From contig CAIWQV010000045.1 in NCBI GenBank assembly GCA_903914945.1, positions 1 through 46,809 of the forward strand: a stretch of DNA of 46,809 bases, read 5' to 3'. The translations under genes were made by a program, and so were the position numbers. Within the stretch, counting starts at the first letter, position 1; each line of letters opens with the position of its first letter. The DNA comes from an uncultured Methylophilaceae bacterium. Lineage in GTDB: Bacteria > Pseudomonadota > Gammaproteobacteria > Burkholderiales > Methylophilaceae. The notes under the pieces are model-generated. The model was not told the origin of the DNA. It saw only the letters and a program-made list of their open reading frames with translations, and ran no database searches. Below, piece after piece: positions 28,051 through 36,284 of the stretch.

Positions 28051-28079
28051 TTGATTTTTAAAGCAATTTAGCGTATCGT
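28051..28079 (+). promoter_or_regulatory. Promoter for tRNA-Ser
   Basis: TTGATT, a 17-base spacer and TATCGT end ten bases before the mature tRNA 5' end. The segment after the -10 (TCGCGC) is GC-rich, as in stable-RNA promoters under stringent control. It lies between lysC and the tRNA, so the tRNA need not rely on read-through. Confidence 0.55.
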
Positions 28080-28089
28080 TCGCGCTTCT

Positions 28090-28183
28090 GGAGAGCTGGC
28101 CGAGTGGTCGAAGGCACTTCCCTGCTAAGGAAGCATACGGGCTTAAACCTGTATCGAGGGTTCGAATCCCTCGCTCTCCGCCA
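28090..28183 (+). tRNA. tRNA-Ser (anticodon GCT)
   Basis: The acceptor arms GGAGAGC and GCTCTCC pair fully, followed by discriminator G and an encoded CCA. The anticodon loop CTGCTAA reads GCT, for AGC/AGU codons. The long variable arm (ATACGGGCTTAAACCTGTAT) and TTCGAAT T-loop are typical of class II serine tRNA. Confidence 0.97.
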
Positions 28184-28202
28184 TTATTCAATATCATTAA
28201 GT

Positions 28203-28208
28203 TATAAT
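28203..28208 (+). promoter_or_regulatory. Perfect -10 element before tRNA-Arg
   Basis: TATAAT lies nine bases before the tRNA-Arg 5' end, in the 33-base spacer between the two tRNAs. No good -35 is seen at 17 bases because that position falls in the tRNA-Ser 3' end. It may be a second start site, or the pair may be one transcript. Confidence 0.35.
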
Positions 28209-28216
28209 GTCACCAC

Positions 28217-28293
28217 GCGCCCGTAGCTCAGCTGGATAGAGTACTTGGCTACGAACCAAGGGGTCAGGAGTTCGAATCTCTTCGGGCGCGCCA
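28217..28293 (+). tRNA. tRNA-Arg (anticodon ACG)
   Basis: GCGCCCG and CGGGCGC form the acceptor stem, with discriminator G and encoded CCA. The anticodon stem-loop CTTGGCTACGAACCAAG gives ACG, whose A34 is expected to be edited to inosine for CGU/CGC/CGA codons. The D-arm (AGCTCAGCTGGATAGAGTA) and TTCGAAT T-loop are normal. Confidence 0.97.
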
Positions 28294-28314
28294 AATTTAT
28301 TAAAAATCCTAACG

Positions 28315-28328
28315 TTGATTTATATCAA
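28315..28328 (+). promoter_or_regulatory. Perfect FNR/ANR-type binding site
   Basis: TTGATTTATATCAA is an exact match to the TTGAT-N4-ATCAA consensus of FNR-family regulators. Its centre is about 29 bases before the first base of the TATAAT at 28350. That places the site near -41.5 of the predicted transcript, the class II activator position. It lies upstream of the Kdo hydroxylase gene. Whether this organism has an FNR homologue cannot be seen here. Confidence 0.55.
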
Positions 28329-28349
28329 TTGTTTGTGTTATTAAGGTCA

Positions 28350-28355
28350 TATAAT
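28350..28355 (+). promoter_or_regulatory. -10 element for the Kdo hydroxylase gene
   Basis: A perfect TATAAT lies about 40 bases before the ATG at 28396. No TTGACA-like -35 stands at the usual distance; the FNR-type site occupies that position, as in activator-dependent promoters. Confidence 0.5.
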
Positions 28356-28395
28356 CCTTTATTACTTGATCATCTAAATCAATTTTTATTTAAAT

Positions 28396-29277
28396 ATGAT
28401 TAATCAAAAAAAATCTCAACTTGTAAAAATTAAAGCCTCTTCATGGAAGCTAAAAAAATTCCAATCTGCATGGGCCAAAGATCTAGAAAATGGCAAGGTG
28501 CTCTATATTGAAGGTCTTAAATTTGAAATAACGCAAAATGAAAAAAAATTTTTTAGTCCAAGCGTGCTTAATAAAAAATCTAGGAATATTAGTCTTGATT
28601 CAAAGGGTATTTTAAAAGGTGCAAATGGCTCAGAAAATGATATTAAAGAATTAAGTGCCCTAATTACTAGATTTAGAGAAGATGCTAAAAGCTTAATTTT
28701 TTCTGCCTTTCCTAAATACAAAAAATATTTAAAATTAGCCCCTACTAGCTTTAGACCTATGGACGTTAGTATCAGAGTGACTTCATGGAGAGCTGATGAT
28801 AAAAGGCTACATGTAGACTCATTTCCATCGAGGCCAAATTATGGAGAGCGCATTCTTAGAGTTTTTGTGAATGTGAGTCCAAATGATCAGCCAAGAGTAT
28901 GGAGGATTGGGGAGCCTTTCGAAGATATTGCAAGTCGATATATAGACAACATCAAACCTTACTCTCGCTTACAAGCAAAATTAATTAATTTTTTGGGCGT
29001 TACAAAATCTTTTCGAAGTAAATATGACCATTTAATGCTTGGTCTTCACGATGCAATGAAATCAGATTTAACGTACCAGAAAAATGCACCTCAAATCACT
29101 GTACCTTTTAAACCAGGGGCGGTTTGGATTTGCTTCTCTGACCAAGCTGCTCACGCGGTAATGTCAGGCCAATATATGATGGAACAAACGTTTCATTTGC
29201 CACCATCAAAACAATATTTTAGAGAAAAAAGTCCACTTGAAGTTTTACGAAAATTAACCGGGGAAAAGTTAATATAA
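28396..29277 (+). CDS. kdoO: Kdo 3-hydroxylase (KdoO-type Fe(II)/2-oxoglutarate dioxygenase)
   Basis: KdoO hydroxylates Kdo in the LPS inner core to D-glycero-D-talo-oct-2-ulosonic acid (Ko), using O2, Fe(II) and 2-oxoglutarate. The 293-aa protein matches the Kdo_hydroxy family in its central core: VTSWRADDKRLHVDSFPSRPNYGERILRVFVNV carries H139 and D141 of the HxD facial triad, and SDQAAHAVMSGQYMMEQTF gives the likely second histidine H253. No signal peptide is seen. The gene stands alone between tRNA genes, with its own promoter and an FNR-type site. Ko in LPS is known from Burkholderia, Yersinia and Acinetobacter. Substrate is inferred from the family. Confidence 0.87.
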   Translation: MINQKKSQLVKIKASSWKLKKFQSAWAKDLENGKVLYIEGLKFEITQNEKKFFSPSVLNKKSRNISLDSKGILKGANGSENDIKELSALITRFREDAKSLIFSAFPKYKKYLKLAPTSFRPMDVSIRVTSWRADDKRLHVDSFPSRPNYGERILRVFVNVSPNDQPRVWRIGEPFEDIASRYIDNIKPYSRLQAKLINFLGVTKSFRSKYDHLMLGLHDAMKSDLTYQKNAPQITVPFKPGAVWICFSDQAAHAVMSGQYMMEQTFHLPPSKQYFREKSPLEVLRKLTGEKLI

Positions 29278-29280
29278 TAA

Positions 29281-29356
29281 TGGTGGGTCGGGCGGGATTC
29301 GAACCCACGACCAACGGATTAAAAGTCCGCTGCTCTACCGACTGAGCTACCGACCC
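29281..29356 (-). tRNA. tRNA-Lys (anticodon TTT)
   Basis: On the minus strand the gene begins GGGTCGGTAGCTCAGTCGGT and ends CCGACCC-A-CCA. The anticodon loop CTTTTAA reads TTT for AAA/AAG lysine codons. CCA is encoded. It lies three bases after the Kdo hydroxylase stop, in the opposite direction. Confidence 0.97.
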
Positions 29357-29375
29357 AGACGAAACAAAACATGGA

Positions 29376-29403
29376 ATTATCCGTTATTGGGCCTGATTGG
29401 TCA
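29376..29403 (-). promoter_or_regulatory. Promoter for tRNA-Lys
   Basis: On the minus strand TTGACC, a 16-base spacer and GATAAT lie about 20 bases before the tRNA 5' end. It sits between ffh and the tRNA, giving the tRNA its own start site. Confidence 0.5.
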
Positions 29404-29420
29404 ATAATGATTATCGGGGA

Positions 29421-30776
29421 TTAAGGTCTCAGACCTGGGATTTTACCTGCCATACCGCGCATAAGCTTGCCTAAGCCACCCTTTGAGAACATTTTCATCA
29501 TCTTTTGCATTTCTTCGAATTGATTAAGAACCCGATTTACATCTTGAACTTGTACGCCAGATCCTGAAGCAATCCTTTTCTTTCTTGTAGCCTTAATAAT
29601 CTCAGGCTTTCTTCTTTCAAGGGGTGTCATCGAACTAATAATAGCTTCTATCTGGCGAAGTGATTTATCACCATCTTCAGGATTAATTTTAGAAGCAGCA
29701 CTCGTAAATTGAGCAGGCATTTTGTCCATCAGCGCGCCTACCCCACCCATTTTTTTCATTTGTGCTATTTGATTTTTAAAATCTTCCAGGTCGAAATTTT
29801 TTCCTGATTTAACTTTTTCAGCTAATTTCTCAGCCTCTTTTACATCTATTGTTTTTTGAGCATCTTCAACGAGGCTTACAATATCTCCCATGCCAAGAAT
29901 TCTTGATGCCATTCTTTCTGGATGAAAGGGCTCGAGACCATTAATTTTTTCGCTTGTGCCAATATACTTAATAGGCTTGCCCGTGATGTGTCTCACAGAT
30001 AGTGCCGCGCCACCTCGTGTATCACTGTCTAACTTAGTCAGAATAACACCAGTGAGAGGCAGAGCATCTCCAAAAGCCTTCGCTGTATTCACAGCGTCTT
30101 GGCCTTGCATAGCGTCAACAACAAATAAAGTTTCTACAGGATTTAATTTTTTATGAAGCGCCTTAATTTCATCCATCATCTCAACATCAATACCTAATCG
30201 ACCTGCAGTATCGAAGATGACAACATCAAAAAAATGTTTTTTTGCGTAATCGATAGTTTCTGATGCAATCTTTAACGGCTTCTGGCTTGGGTTGGAATCA
30301 AAACATTCAATATTTAAACTCTTGGCAAGAGTTTTAAGTTGATCAATAGCAGCTGGTCTATAAACATCGGCACTCGCAAGTAATACTTTTTTCTTTTTCT
30401 CAATGAGAAGTTTTGCAAGTTTAGCGGATGTTGTTGTTTTGCCTGAGCCCTGCAAACCCGCCATTAAAATAACAGCTGGTGGAGTAACATTTAGCTCTAA
30501 GGAAACATTTTGATCCCCCATAAGAATCGTTAGCTCATCTTGAACAATCTTAATGATTGCCTGTCCAGGCGATAAGCTTTGTAATACTTCAACACCTAAT
30601 GCCTTAGTTTTAACGCGATCAATAAAGTCTTTAACAACGGCCAGAGCGACATCGGCCTCAATTAAAGCAATTCTAACTTCGCGCATCGCATCACTAATAT
30701 TCTGCTCAGTAAATCTTGCTTGTCCGCGGATCGTTTTAATAACACTCTGTAATCGGTCCGTTAAATTCTCTAACAT
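29421..30776 (-). CDS. ffh: Signal recognition particle protein
   Basis: Ffh is the GTPase that, with 4.5S RNA, brings inner-membrane proteins to FtsY and SecYEG. The 451-aa protein has the N domain (MLENLTDRLQSVIKTIRGQ), the G domain with GLQGSGKTTTSAKLA, DVYRPAAIDQLK, DTAGRLGID and TKLDSDTRGGAALS, and a methionine-rich M domain (FEEMQKMMKMFSKGGLGKLMRGMAGK). It is divergent from the ypjD-type gene, the usual arrangement in beta- and gammaproteobacteria. Confidence 0.98.
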   Translation of the reverse strand: MLENLTDRLQSVIKTIRGQARFTEQNISDAMREVRIALIEADVALAVVKDFIDRVKTKALGVEVLQSLSPGQAIIKIVQDELTILMGDQNVSLELNVTPPAVILMAGLQGSGKTTTSAKLAKLLIEKKKKVLLASADVYRPAAIDQLKTLAKSLNIECFDSNPSQKPLKIASETIDYAKKHFFDVVIFDTAGRLGIDVEMMDEIKALHKKLNPVETLFVVDAMQGQDAVNTAKAFGDALPLTGVILTKLDSDTRGGAALSVRHITGKPIKYIGTSEKINGLEPFHPERMASRILGMGDIVSLVEDAQKTIDVKEAEKLAEKVKSGKNFDLEDFKNQIAQMKKMGGVGALMDKMPAQFTSAASKINPEDGDKSLRQIEAIISSMTPLERRKPEIIKATRKKRIASGSGVQVQDVNRVLNQFEEMQKMMKMFSKGGLGKLMRGMAGKIPGLRP

Positions 30777-30795
30777 GTGGCTATCCTGTTTTAAG

Positions 30796-30824
30796 TTAAC
30801 TCTTCGTTATGTACATGGTATATT
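30796..30824 (+). promoter_or_regulatory. Possible promoter for the ypjD-type gene
   Basis: TTAACT, a 17-base spacer and TATATT stand 26 bases before the ATG at 30851 in the ffh/ypjD divergent spacer. Both boxes are moderate matches to sigma-70 consensus. Confidence 0.4.
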
Positions 30825-30850
30825 AAACCTTTAATTACCAATTAAAAATT

Positions 30851-31654
30851 ATGGAAATTTGGTTACCTATTTTATTTGCTTCTTTCTGTTATCTTACGCC
30901 AAGTCTATTATTATTTAAGAAGCCAAAGCCAGATAAAAAATTAACTACTTTCAATGCTGCGCTCGTGGGAGTGGGCTTATTGGCACACTTTACAATTCTT
31001 AGAACAAGTATTTCTTTTCATCCAATTGATTTAAGTTTTGCGAATGCCCTTATTGCCACTTCATTCTTCAGCATATTGATTTTCTGGGTACTTAATTTTA
31101 ATAAAAACTTCAATTATTTGCAGCCATTTTTACTTATTCCTTCGGTCTTCTTGCTGCTCATTCACCCTCTATTTTCATCTAATCATTTTTTAACCTCAGA
31201 CCTGTCCATATTATTTATTACACATATCGCCATTGCTTTATTCGCATACAGCTTATTTACATTCGCAGCTTACTTGGCCATATTTATTTTAATCTTTGAA
31301 AAGAAACTTCATCAAAAAAAGAAAATAGACATGATCTTAAGTGGGTCACAGCCCCTCATTGAAATGGAAAATTTCCTTTTTAATATCAATAAAATTGGTT
31401 TTCTTTTGTTGACCATTACGCTTCTGAGCGGCATTTTGTTCTCGGAGCAAGTTTTTGGAACCCCTCTTCAGCTCAACCATAAGACAGTTTTCTCAATCCT
31501 AGCTTGGCTTGTTTATGGACTTCTTTTAATGGGGAAAAGACTTTATGGTTGGCGAGGAAAGAAATCTATTTATATCTCGCTCACAGCTTTTTTATTGCTT
31601 GCATTGTCTTATCTTGGAAGTAAATTTGTTTTAGAAATTATTCTTCATCGATAA
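30851..31654 (+). CDS. CcsA-like inner-membrane protein (YpjD type)
   Basis: The 267-aa protein has about eight hydrophobic segments and the layout of the CcsA/HemX-like cytochrome c assembly family found divergent to ffh in Proteobacteria (YpjD in E. coli). Conserved histidines appear in THIAIALFAYSLFTFAAYLAIF and in LNHKTVFSILAWLVYGLLLMGKRLYGWRGK. Family resemblance suggests haem handling, but the E. coli homologue has no settled function, so I do not claim one. The WWD haem motif of true CcsA is not evident. Confidence 0.8.
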   Translation: MEIWLPILFASFCYLTPSLLLFKKPKPDKKLTTFNAALVGVGLLAHFTILRTSISFHPIDLSFANALIATSFFSILIFWVLNFNKNFNYLQPFLLIPSVFLLLIHPLFSSNHFLTSDLSILFITHIAIALFAYSLFTFAAYLAIFILIFEKKLHQKKKIDMILSGSQPLIEMENFLFNINKIGFLLLTITLLSGILFSEQVFGTPLQLNHKTVFSILAWLVYGLLLMGKRLYGWRGKKSIYISLTAFLLLALSYLGSKFVLEIILHR

Positions 31655-31658
31655 TAAA

Positions 31659-32321
31659 TTACCGTAACGAAATTTGAGGCCAGCCTTGAGATTTCGCATA
31701 TTCCTTTAAAATATCATCCGAATCAACCACCACAGGATGAGTGACCTTTTTCAGCAAAGGCAAATCATTATGCGAGTCACTATAAAAGTAGGATTTTTCA
31801 AAACCACTGAGTGATAATTTTTTATTCTTTAGCCACTCTTCCAAGCGAGTCACTTTACCTTCTTTAAAAGAAGGAGTTCCTGAAACCTTGCCCGTAAATT
31901 CCCCGTCTTTTTCTTCGGGGTCAGTGCCTATTAAATTTTGAATCCCAAATATTTGAGCAATAGGTTTTGTGATAAAACTATTCGTTGCTGTAATTACTAT
32001 AAGTAGATCACCATCATCTTGATGTTTTTTTACTAAAGCATATGCTTTGTCGGTAATCATGGGCTTAATGATTTCCTCAATATACTTATGAAGCAATTGA
32101 TCAAGGACTTTTCTCGGATTTCTTGCAAGTGGCTTAAATTGAAATTCAACGAAAGCGAATATATCTAAATTGCCTTCTTTGTAATCAGTATAGAATTTTT
32201 CATTTTTTTCTGCGTGAATTGCGGGATCTAAGTAGCCTTCTTTAATAAGAAATCGGCTCCAATTGTAATCACTGTCCCCAGCTAAAATAGTATTGTCTAA
32301 ATCAAAAAGCGCTAGATTCAA
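31659..32321 (-). CDS. HAD-IB family phosphatase (SerB-like)
   Basis: The 220-aa protein has the HAD nucleophile motif LFDLDNTIL (D7, D9), motif II in VITATNSFITKPIA, a GKVSGTPSFKEGKVTRL segment and the Mg-binding end YFYSDSHNDLPLL. This is the SerB-like HAD-IB type. It starts at TTG with AGAGG seven bases ahead, eight bases after the leuA stop, and is probably the last gene of the pssA-leuA operon. Possible substrates include phosphoserine, histidinol phosphate and phosphatidylglycerophosphate (the E. coli HAD protein PgpC does the last); sequence alone does not decide. Confidence 0.8.
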   Translation of the reverse strand: MNLALFDLDNTILAGDSDYNWSRFLIKEGYLDPAIHAEKNEKFYTDYKEGNLDIFAFVEFQFKPLARNPRKVLDQLLHKYIEEIIKPMITDKAYALVKKHQDDGDLLIVITATNSFITKPIAQIFGIQNLIGTDPEEKDGEFTGKVSGTPSFKEGKVTRLEEWLKNKKLSLSGFEKSYFYSDSHNDLPLLKKVTHPVVVDSDDILKEYAKSQGWPQISLR

Positions 32322-32329
32322 ATTAACCT

Positions 32330-33880
32330 CTAGACTTGCGGATGAGCACGTTCGGATTTTGAAAGAAGCTTATTCAGTCCATTGATATATGCCTTAGCAG
32401 ACGCTATAACAATATCTGTATCGGCACCTTGTCCATTAACAATGCGGCCACCCTTAGCTAGTCTCACGGTCACTTCACCTTGAGCATCTGTACCACTTGT
32501 AATGTTATTCACCGAATAAAGCTGGAGCTCAGAGCCTGATTTTGCAATTTTTTCAATTGCTTTAAATGTCGCATCTACAGGGCCTCCGCCAGACGATTCA
32601 GCAATAACCTCTTTACCATTTTCAGAAATTTTAATTTCTGCATGAGGGGTTGTACCGGTTTCTGACATCGCTCTCAAATGGATCAATTTATAAAACTCTG
32701 TAGCTTCGGATGTATATTCTTCACTCATAATCGCATGAAGATCTTCATCAAAAATTTCTGATTTTTTATCAGCTAAATCTTTAAATCTCGCAAATGCAGC
32801 ATTAATAATTTCTTCTGATTCAATATCAATACCTAGCTCATGAAGTCTACTTTTAAATGCATTGCGGCCTGATAATTTTCCAAGTGAAATCTTATTGGCG
32901 CCCCAACCGACATCTTGAGCACGCATAATTTCATAAGTTTCTCTATGCTTCAAAACACCATCTTGGTGAATGCCGGATTCATGCGCAAATGCGTTTGCAC
33001 CTACAATTGCTTTATTGGGTTGAACAGGGTAGCCCGTGATTGTTGAAACCAATCTTGAAGTAGGTACGATTTGAGTTGTATCAATATTGGTAGTTAAATT
33101 AAACAAATCTTTTCTTGTTCTCACTGCCATGACAATTTCTTCCAAACTCGCGTTGCCTGCTCTTTCACCCAATCCATTAATTGTGCATTCAACTTGTCTA
33201 GCGCCATTCATCACCGCTGCAAGTGAATTCGCAACTGCCATACCTAAATCATTATGGCAATGTGTCGACCATATCACTTGTGAAGCGTTCTCAACTTGAT
33301 AGATCAATGTTTTCATTCGCTCACCCCAAACGCCTGGAATAGAGTACCCCACTGTATCTGGAACATTAATTGTTTTAGCCCCTGCTTTAATCACTGCATT
33401 AAAGACCTTCACAAGAAAATCGATTTCAGAACGCACAGCGTCTTCAGCAGAAAACTCGACATCGTCGGTATATTCCAAAGACCATTTAACAGCTTGAACT
33501 GCTCTCTCTAATACCTCATCTTCTGACATACGGAGTTTATTTTCCATATGAATTTTACTGGTTGCAATGAATGTGTGAATACGTCCTTTTTTTGCATGCT
33601 GAACTGCTTCGCCTGCTTTACGTATGTCATTCTCAACTGCACGCGCCAATGAACAGATAGTTGATTCTTTGATATTTTTAGCGACTGCGCTTATGGACTC
33701 AAAGTCCCCAGGACTTGCAGCCGCAAAGCCAGCTTCAATAACATCTACGCCTAATTTTTCAAGCTGTCTCGCAATACGTAACTTTTCCTCTTGGGTCATA
33801 GAAGCCCCAGGGCTTTGTTCGCCATCCCTTAATGTCGTATCAAAAATGATCAGTTTGTTATTTTTAATTTCTTGCTGCAT
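32330..33880 (-). CDS. leuA: 2-isopropylmalate synthase
   Basis: LeuA condenses 2-oxoisovalerate with acetyl-CoA, the first committed step to leucine. The 516-aa protein has the HMGL-like catalytic domain ([37 protein letters not shown] with metal-binding HxH) and a C-terminal allosteric domain ([18 protein letters not shown]), so leucine feedback is expected. It follows pssA by 11 bases on the minus strand. The pssA-leuA pairing is frequent in betaproteobacteria. No leader peptide or attenuator is seen. Confidence 0.97.
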   Translation of the reverse strand: MQQEIKNNKLIIFDTTLRDGEQSPGASMTQEEKLRIARQLEKLGVDVIEAGFAAASPGDFESISAVAKNIKESTICSLARAVENDIRKAGEAVQHAKKGRIHTFIATSKIHMENKLRMSEDEVLERAVQAVKWSLEYTDDVEFSAEDAVRSEIDFLVKVFNAVIKAGAKTINVPDTVGYSIPGVWGERMKTLIYQVENASQVIWSTHCHNDLGMAVANSLAAVMNGARQVECTINGLGERAGNASLEEIVMAVRTRKDLFNLTTNIDTTQIVPTSRLVSTITGYPVQPNKAIVGANAFAHESGIHQDGVLKHRETYEIMRAQDVGWGANKISLGKLSGRNAFKSRLHELGIDIESEEIINAAFARFKDLADKKSEIFDEDLHAIMSEEYTSEATEFYKLIHLRAMSETGTTPHAEIKISENGKEVIAESSGGGPVDATFKAIEKIAKSGSELQLYSVNNITSGTDAQGEVTVRLAKGGRIVNGQGADTDIVIASAKAYINGLNKLLSKSERAHPQV

Positions 33881-33891
33881 TCACTATCGCC

Positions 33892-34671
33892 TTATTTTTT
33901 AAATTTAAAATCTCGAATGAAGTTGAAATAACCTGATAAAAAGTAGCAGCCGACAACTATAAAAATAGCTTCAGGTGGGCTATATGAAACAAGCACAAAT
34001 GCCAAAATGACTAACAAGATAGCCACGAATGGAACGCTATTCCTAAGATTAATATCTTTGCCGCTATAAAATCTAATCTCGCTTACCATAGAAAGCGCAA
34101 TCAGTATTGTTAATGCCCAAGAAACCCATTTCATTTTAATCATATTAAAAAAAATCTCGCTGCCACTAAATCCATTTTCATTTGAAACCCAAACAAAGCT
34201 TACAAGAAGCGCTGCAGCAGCTGGACTTGGTAATCCAAAAAAATATTTTTTTTCATCTCGATCTAATTTCACGTTAAAACGAGCAAGTCTAAATGCTGCA
34301 CAACAGCAATACACAAAAGCTGCGATCCAGCCTAATTTTCCGAGCGGTTTTAATGTCCAAACATACAAAATAAGAGCTGGAGCCACTCCAAATGAAACCA
34401 TATCGGAAAGACTGTCGTATTCAGCTCCGAAAGCACTTTCAGTATGGGTAAGTCGAGCTACACGCCCATCTAATCCATCCATAATAATGGCAACAAAAAT
34501 CGCAATGGCAGCAAGCTCATATTTGCCATTCATCGCTTGGACAATGGAATAGAATCCAGAGAATAAAGCAGCTGTCGTAATAAAGTTAGGTAACAAATAA
34601 AACGTATGTTTGCCTATTTTATTTCTCAACAAATTTTCTTGGTTTTTACTGCTAACTTTAAACTTTTTCAT
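33892..34671 (-). CDS. pssA: CDP-diacylglycerol-serine O-phosphatidyltransferase
   Basis: PssA makes phosphatidylserine, precursor of phosphatidylethanolamine, at the inner membrane. The 259-aa protein has several membrane segments and the CDP-alcohol phosphotransferase motif DGRVARLTHTESAFGAEYDSLSD, which fits DG-x2-AR-x8-G-x3-D-x3-D exactly. This is the integral-membrane type II enzyme. It heads the operon with leuA. No psd gene is in view. It is divergent from tgt. Confidence 0.94.
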   Translation of the reverse strand: MKKFKVSSKNQENLLRNKIGKHTFYLLPNFITTAALFSGFYSIVQAMNGKYELAAIAIFVAIIMDGLDGRVARLTHTESAFGAEYDSLSDMVSFGVAPALILYVWTLKPLGKLGWIAAFVYCCCAAFRLARFNVKLDRDEKKYFFGLPSPAAAALLVSFVWVSNENGFSGSEIFFNMIKMKWVSWALTILIALSMVSEIRFYSGKDINLRNSVPFVAILLVILAFVLVSYSPPEAIFIVVGCYFLSGYFNFIRDFKFKK

Positions 34672-34715
34672 GTTTAATTTTTAAAAGGAATTTAGTCTTT
34701 AAGTATAACAAAGCT

Positions 34716-34745
34716 TTAACAATTCCCTTAATTCTAATTTATACT
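34716..34745 (+). promoter_or_regulatory. Promoter for the tgt-yajC-secDF run
   Basis: TTAACA (5 of 6 matches to TTGACA), an 18-base spacer and TATACT lie 35 bases before the tgt ATG in the pssA/tgt divergent spacer. No clear ribosome binding site precedes tgt. Confidence 0.5.
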
Positions 34746-34765
34746 CATTGACTTAGCGAACATAG

Positions 34766-35887
<1,122 letters not shown>

Positions 35888-35940
35888 ATGTCTGCTGTGT
35901 TAAAATTACGCTTTAAAAATATTACCTTTAGGAAATGTAA

Positions 35941-36258
35941 ATGTTTATAAATCAAGCATATGCTGCTTCTGATGCACCCCCAACTGACCTTATGAGCTTT
36001 TTGCCATTTATCATCATTTTTGTTCTTTTTTACTTCATGTTAATTCGCCCGCAAATGAAGCAAGCTAAAGCCCACAAACTCATGATCGAATCGCTAAAAA
36101 AAGATGATGAAATTGTAACGAATGGCGGCGTTCTCGGAAAAATTGTAAAAATAAAAGATCAATTTGTAACCATAGAAATTGCAGCTAACACACAGATTCA
36201 TATTCAGAAACAATCGATACAAGCTTCATTGCCAAAAGGCACCATAAAATCTATCTAA
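35941..36258 (+). CDS. yajC: Sec translocase accessory protein YajC
   Basis: YajC joins SecDF in the inner membrane holotranslocon. The 105-aa protein has one membrane segment (SFLPFIIIFVLFYFMLIRPQMKQAKAH) and a cytoplasmic domain (DDEIVTNGGVLGKIVKIKDQFVTIEI). AGGAAATGTAA before ATG gives a good ribosome binding site. It is followed by secD after 26 bases. Confidence 0.96.
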   Translation: MFINQAYAASDAPPTDLMSFLPFIIIFVLFYFMLIRPQMKQAKAHKLMIESLKKDDEIVTNGGVLGKIVKIKDQFVTIEIAANTQIHIQKQSIQASLPKGTIKSI

Positions 36259-36284
36259 TTTCTGAAGCAACGAACTAATACATA

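Noticed and set aside
28003-28197. Minus-strand ORF of 64 aa containing GGERGIRTLDTGLS
   Set aside because: It is the antisense of tRNA-Ser, a well-known source of false proteins in databases.
29384-29407. Hairpin TTATTG...CAATAA between ffh and tRNA-Lys, considered as an ffh terminator
   Set aside because: The stem has a bulge and wobble pair and no good T run; its right arm is better explained as the -35 box of the tRNA-Lys promoter.
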